Source: Streptomyces sp. MBT53 (GTDB lineage Bacteria > Actinomycetota > Actinomycetes > Streptomycetales > Streptomycetaceae). Taken from it: 64,000 nt of DNA. The stretch's first letter is position 1, and the number at the start of each line of letters is the position of its first letter. Below the pieces are notes generated by a model. It was not told where the DNA came from and did not search any database. It was given only the letters and a program-made list of their open reading frames with translations. Location of the stretch: assembly GCF_016654115.1 (NCBI RefSeq), contig NZ_JAEQAZ010000040.1, positions 1 to 64,000 of the forward strand, in the 5' to 3' direction. Below, piece by piece: positions 61,339 to 64,000 of this stretch. A program made the position numbers and the translations under genes.

Positions 61339-61347
61339 AGCATCCAG

Positions 61348-62376
61348 GTGAGCGCCCTAAAAGAAAAAATTCGGCCCGCGGCCACCTCCCTCCAGGACGC
61401 CCGGACGACCGGGGCCGTTCTAACGCGACCTGGCCGCCTCGCCCGTACTGCACTTCAGTGCGGCCGGCGTCTCGGCCGCTTCACCGACTCGCCCGGCAGA
61501 CCCCGGAGCAGTCCGCCGCCACCGCCGCCCAGGACCAACTCGTCGAGGAGTTTCCCGGGGGAGCGCATATCTGTCACACGCCGTCGCGGTGGGGCCACGG
61601 TGGCCCACTTCGCCCAGCTCGCCGGAGTCAGCGTCGACTACTACGTCCGCCTGGAACGCGGACATACCCAAGGCGTCTCCGAGACCGTTCTGCACGCCGT
61701 GGCCCGCGCCCTGCAGCTGGACGACACCGAACGCGCCCATCTCTTCGACCTCGCCCAGCCCACAGCGGCCCGCGCCCGCAACCGGCGACCACCACCGCCG
61801 CAGCGCGTGCGCCCGGCCGTGTACCGGGCCCTGGACTCACTCGCCGTCCCAGCCGTGGTGCAAGGACGCCGCATGGACGTCCTCGCAGCCAACCGACTCG
61901 GCTACGCCCTCATCGCGGACTTCCAGTCCCGGCCCCACCGCGAGCGCAACGCCGCGCGCTTCGTCTTCCTCGACGACGCCGCCCGCGCGCTCTACACGGA
62001 CTGGGAACGGGTCGCCACCGACTGCGTGGCCACACTGCGCCTGTACGCCGGCCGTCACCCCGACGACCCGCAGCTCACCGAACTGATCGGCGAGCTCTCT
62101 CTGCACAGCGACACCTTCCGCCGCCTGTGGGCCGACCATGACGTCCAGGCCCACACCACCGGCAGCAAGCGCCTCCACCACCCGCTCGTCGGCGACCTCA
62201 CCCTCGACTACGTGGTTCTCGCCATCGAAGGGGACCCTGACCAGACTCTCGTCATCTACACCCCTGAGCCGGAGTCCCCCAGCGCGGAAGCCATCGACAT
62301 CCTCGCCAGCTGGACCGACACCACCGCTACCGAGTCGCGCGCCGCCCCTGAAGAATCACCCGATCCCGCCGGCTGA
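61348..62376 (+). CDS. XRE-family regulator with MmyB-type ligand domain
   Basis: The last 270 residues are typical of the family: a helix-turn-helix (AQLAGVSVDYYVRLERGHTQ, ALQLDDTERAHLFDLAQPTA) followed by an MmyB-like PAS-type domain (RRMDVLAANRLGYALIADFQ, DVQAHTTGSKRLHHPLVGDL). The first 75 residues are proline/serine/arginine-rich and do not match the normal start of such proteins, in which a GRRR-x-PGLRREE stretch leads into the helix-turn-helix. Either the N-terminus is damaged by an early frame change or the real start lies near 61570. GTG 61348 is only the longest option. It is divergent from HxlR. Confidence 0.72.
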   Translation: MSALKEKIRPAATSLQDARTTGAVLTRPGRLARTALQCGRRLGRFTDSPGRPRSSPPPPPPRTNSSRSFPGERISVTRRRGGATVAHFAQLAGVSVDYYVRLERGHTQGVSETVLHAVARALQLDDTERAHLFDLAQPTAARARNRRPPPPQRVRPAVYRALDSLAVPAVVQGRRMDVLAANRLGYALIADFQSRPHRERNAARFVFLDDAARALYTDWERVATDCVATLRLYAGRHPDDPQLTELIGELSLHSDTFRRLWADHDVQAHTTGSKRLHHPLVGDLTLDYVVLAIEGDPDQTLVIYTPEPESPSAEAIDILASWTDTTATESRAAPEESPDPAG

Positions 62377-62614
62377 CGCGGCTCCGGGAGATCGGGGAGC
62401 CCACCAGCGAGTTCAGGTGCCCTCGAATAGGGACAACCCCAGCGTCCCCTCGACCTCCTGGCTGCGGCGGCTCCTTCCGGCAGCATTGAGGCACCACGCC
62501 CAGGCGACAATTTGATGACGAGGGAAACACCGCTTCCGGCGACAAGGACGGGGACCTCGACATGAACGGGACGTTCACGACGTCCGACAACGCCGGCTGA
62601 GCCTGGAGGAACGA

Positions 62615-62860
62615 TCAGCGGGGCACGAGCTTGAGCGTGGTCCCGTGCGCCGACAAGGGGTCCGGCCTACTGGTCGCCGTACCGGCCGTACTTGCCCCGA
62701 CAGGCCTCGTCCACCCGACCGTTGACGGCCGGGTCGCTCTCCGGCACCAGGGCTACGTCCCTGCCAACGCCGCTCGCGCCGATGTGGCCGGAGCCCTGCG
62801 CCCGGGCGGTGCGGTACCAGGAGCCGTCCGGGCCGCCGGGGCGCACGCCGGCAGTACCAG
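62615..62860 (-). pseudogene. DUF2255-family protein fragment with internal stop
   Basis: The minus strand reads GVRPGGPDGSWYRTARAQGS, GHIGASGVGRDVALVPESDP and NGRVDEACRGKYGRYGDQ, then a stop. Just beyond it, in a shifted frame, is the family's usual C-terminus ending TTLKLVPR. The first half of the domain is missing. The rest of the 62377-63026 gap holds no supportable gene. Confidence 0.6.
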
Positions 62861-63026
62861 GAGGCCACGGTCCCGGCTGAGCCGTCGGCCGCTGTTGATT
62901 GCGGGGAGGTCCGTCCGCCGCTTGCCGGTATTCGTTGCCGGTCGAGGCACGCGTACCTGCACCTGTCCCGGTTCCCGATAGGGCAACGTATCGGGGCCCT
63001 CGAAGCGTGAACTGGTGGTCCGGGGT

Positions 63027-63719
63027 TCAGGATCCGGTGCGGTAGCGGGTGAGCATGAGGGCGACGGCTTCGTCCACGATCGTGGTGTCGGTGGGGTCGG
63101 GCGGGACGAAGTCGGTGCGTACGAGCTGGGGCCACAGGAGTTGACCGCAGATCATGCCGAGGAACTGTTCGGCCACCGCGGAGGCCGGCTGTGGCTGTCC
63201 GTTGGCCGAACGGAAGTCGAGGGTGCCGGCCTGTGCTTCGGCGTCCAGGTAGTCGCGGAGCCGGTCGAAGAAGGGTCCGCGGTCGATGGCGAAGCCGGTG
63301 CCGACGATGTCGGCGAGTTCCGGCATCTGGGGAAGTTCGGTGATGATGAGGCGGCACAGTGCCGCCGTGCCGGGCCGCGAGACCAGGCAGGCGTAGTCGC
63401 GGCCGATGTGGTCCAGACCGTACCGGGGATCGCCGGGCGGGGGCGGTGCGGCGTACTGCACGTCCAGTTGCCACTGCTCGGAGGTGACGGCCGCGAACAG
63501 CGCTGCCTTGGAGGGGTACCGCTTGAAGAGGGTGCCGGTGGAGACGCGGGCCTCCCTGGCGATCTGGGCCAGGGAGGTCTTGTCGTATCCCCGGGCGAGG
63601 AAGAGATCGCGGGCGGCGCGGATGATGCGCGCGCGGTTCTCCGCTTTGATCTGCGCGTGATACCCGGGCCGGCACGTATCGCCACCGGTTTCCGTTCGCT
63701 CACGGTCCGCCACCGACAT
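63027..63719 (-). CDS. TetR-family transcriptional regulator
   Basis: A 230-aa TetR protein. The DNA-binding domain (about residues 25-75) reads ENRARIIRAARDLFLARGYD, KTSLAQIAREARVSTGTLFK, RYPSKAALFAAV. The helical ligand domain has no recognisable subfamily signature. ATG 63719 follows GAAGGGCGTGGGT, and GTG 63725 is possible. It lies immediately downstream of an SDR on the same strand, which it probably controls or shares a transcript with. Confidence 0.9.
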   Translation of the reverse strand: MSVADRERTETGGDTCRPGYHAQIKAENRARIIRAARDLFLARGYDKTSLAQIAREARVSTGTLFKRYPSKAALFAAVTSEQWQLDVQYAAPPPPGDPRYGLDHIGRDYACLVSRPGTAALCRLIITELPQMPELADIVGTGFAIDRGPFFDRLRDYLDAEAQAGTLDFRSANGQPQPASAVAEQFLGMICGQLLWPQLVRTDFVPPDPTDTTIVDEAVALMLTRYRTGS

Positions 63720-63759
63720 ACCCACGCCCTTCGCCCGTCTCCCAGCCGCGTTCTCGCTG

Positions 63760-64000
63760 TCAGAGAACGGTCTGGCCACCGTCCAGGATAAGGTCCTGGC
63801 CCACGGCGAAGGCGGCGGCATCGGAGGCCAGGTACACGACGGCTTCCGCGACCTCCTCGGGCAGACCCATGCGCCCGAGGGGAATGCCGGAGCTGATCGC
63901 CTCCAGAACCGCCTTCTGCTGCCCGGGATCCTCGATCCCGAGCTTGGAGCCGGAGTACAGCGGGGTGTCCACCGGGCCGGGGCTGACCGCGTTGAACCGG
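63760..64000 (-). CDS. Short-chain dehydrogenase, C-terminal part (cut by the window edge)
   Basis: The last 79 codons of a classical SDR: FNAVSPGPVDTPLYSG (the PG motif after the catalytic helix), IPLGRMGLPEEVAEAVVYLA, SDAAAFAVGQDLILDGGQTV. The Rossmann part and the catalytic Ser-Tyr-Lys lie beyond position 64000. It ends 40 bases before the TetR start and probably heads a two-gene unit with it. Confidence 0.88.
   Translation of the reverse strand, partial: RFNAVSPGPVDTPLYSGSKLGIEDPGQQKAVLEAISSGIPLGRMGLPEEVAEAVVYLASDAAAFAVGQDLILDGGQTVL

Noticed and set aside
62575..63675. 366-aa minus-strand open frame overlapping the TetR gene
   Set aside because: Arginine/proline-rich shadow in another phase of the same strand; TetR and DUF2255 motifs lie in different frames.

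Overview
The window looks like chromosomal DNA of a Streptomyces-type actinomycete. It has very high G+C, many GTG and TTG starts, stop/start overlaps (GTGA, ATGA), a sugar ABC importer without its own ATPase, a SpoIIE-type phosphatase and NarL-type two-component pairs. This assignment is inference; there is no rRNA or other species marker. No tRNA, rRNA or CRISPR array was seen.

Layout. (1) 76-12640, minus strand: a Tc/ABC-toxin locus. One long SpvB-RHS (TcB-TcC type) protein carries a C-terminal domain resembling polymorphic toxin type 15. It is followed by a TcA-type pore gene that lacks its 5' end and has a frameshift, then a strong terminator hairpin. (2) 12786-19064: a weak hypothetical gene, a histidine kinase/response regulator pair, and a divergent multicopper oxidase plus MMPL exporter. 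A 23-bp perfect inverted repeat lies in the shared promoter region. (3) 19150-23303: a mobile-element scar. An intact IS4-family element sits inside the 5' part of a frameshifted IS1380-family element, next to a broken isochorismatase-like gene. (4) 23304-42804: a carbohydrate-utilisation locus. It holds a FadR-type GntR regulator, an ABC importer, an uncharacterised 663-aa enzyme, a rhamnose-type mutarotase, a lactonase, a zinc dehydrogenase, a KduD-like SDR, KDPG aldolase, KDG kinase, an aldose dehydrogenase and two large secreted beta-helix enzymes with carbohydrate-binding domains. A broken GH43 gene and an IS630 fragment lie between the two secreted enzymes. (5) 43121-64000: a SpoIIE phosphatase and several small redox or regulator modules (LysR/SDR, MerR/ene-reductase/monooxygenase, HxlR, XRE, TetR), a tandem-fused histidine kinase with its regulator, hydrolases, and many gene remnants.

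How the parts work together. The best-supported system is region 4. Secreted, probably GH141-like, enzymes cleave a plant or microbial polysaccharide, and the ABC importer takes up the product. One intracellular branch fits oxidation of a 6-deoxyhexose (L-fucose or L-rhamnose) through aldose dehydrogenase, mutarotase and lactonase. A second branch, KduD, KDG kinase and KDPG aldolase, fits a deoxy-keto uronate. No sugar-acid dehydratase or KduI is encoded here, so each route has a gap in the window. A 15-bp dyad (ATAAGTnGTACTCAT) occurs in front of the GntR gene, with a weaker second copy three helical turns away, and again upstream of the distant beta-helix gene at 42804. This suggests one regulon spanning the locus.

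A caution: about ten genes or remnants break by single-base shifts inside GC-rich runs. Truncated remnants with only part of a domain are real decay. The frameshifts in otherwise intact genes (TcA, IS1380) could be either mutation or sequencing error.
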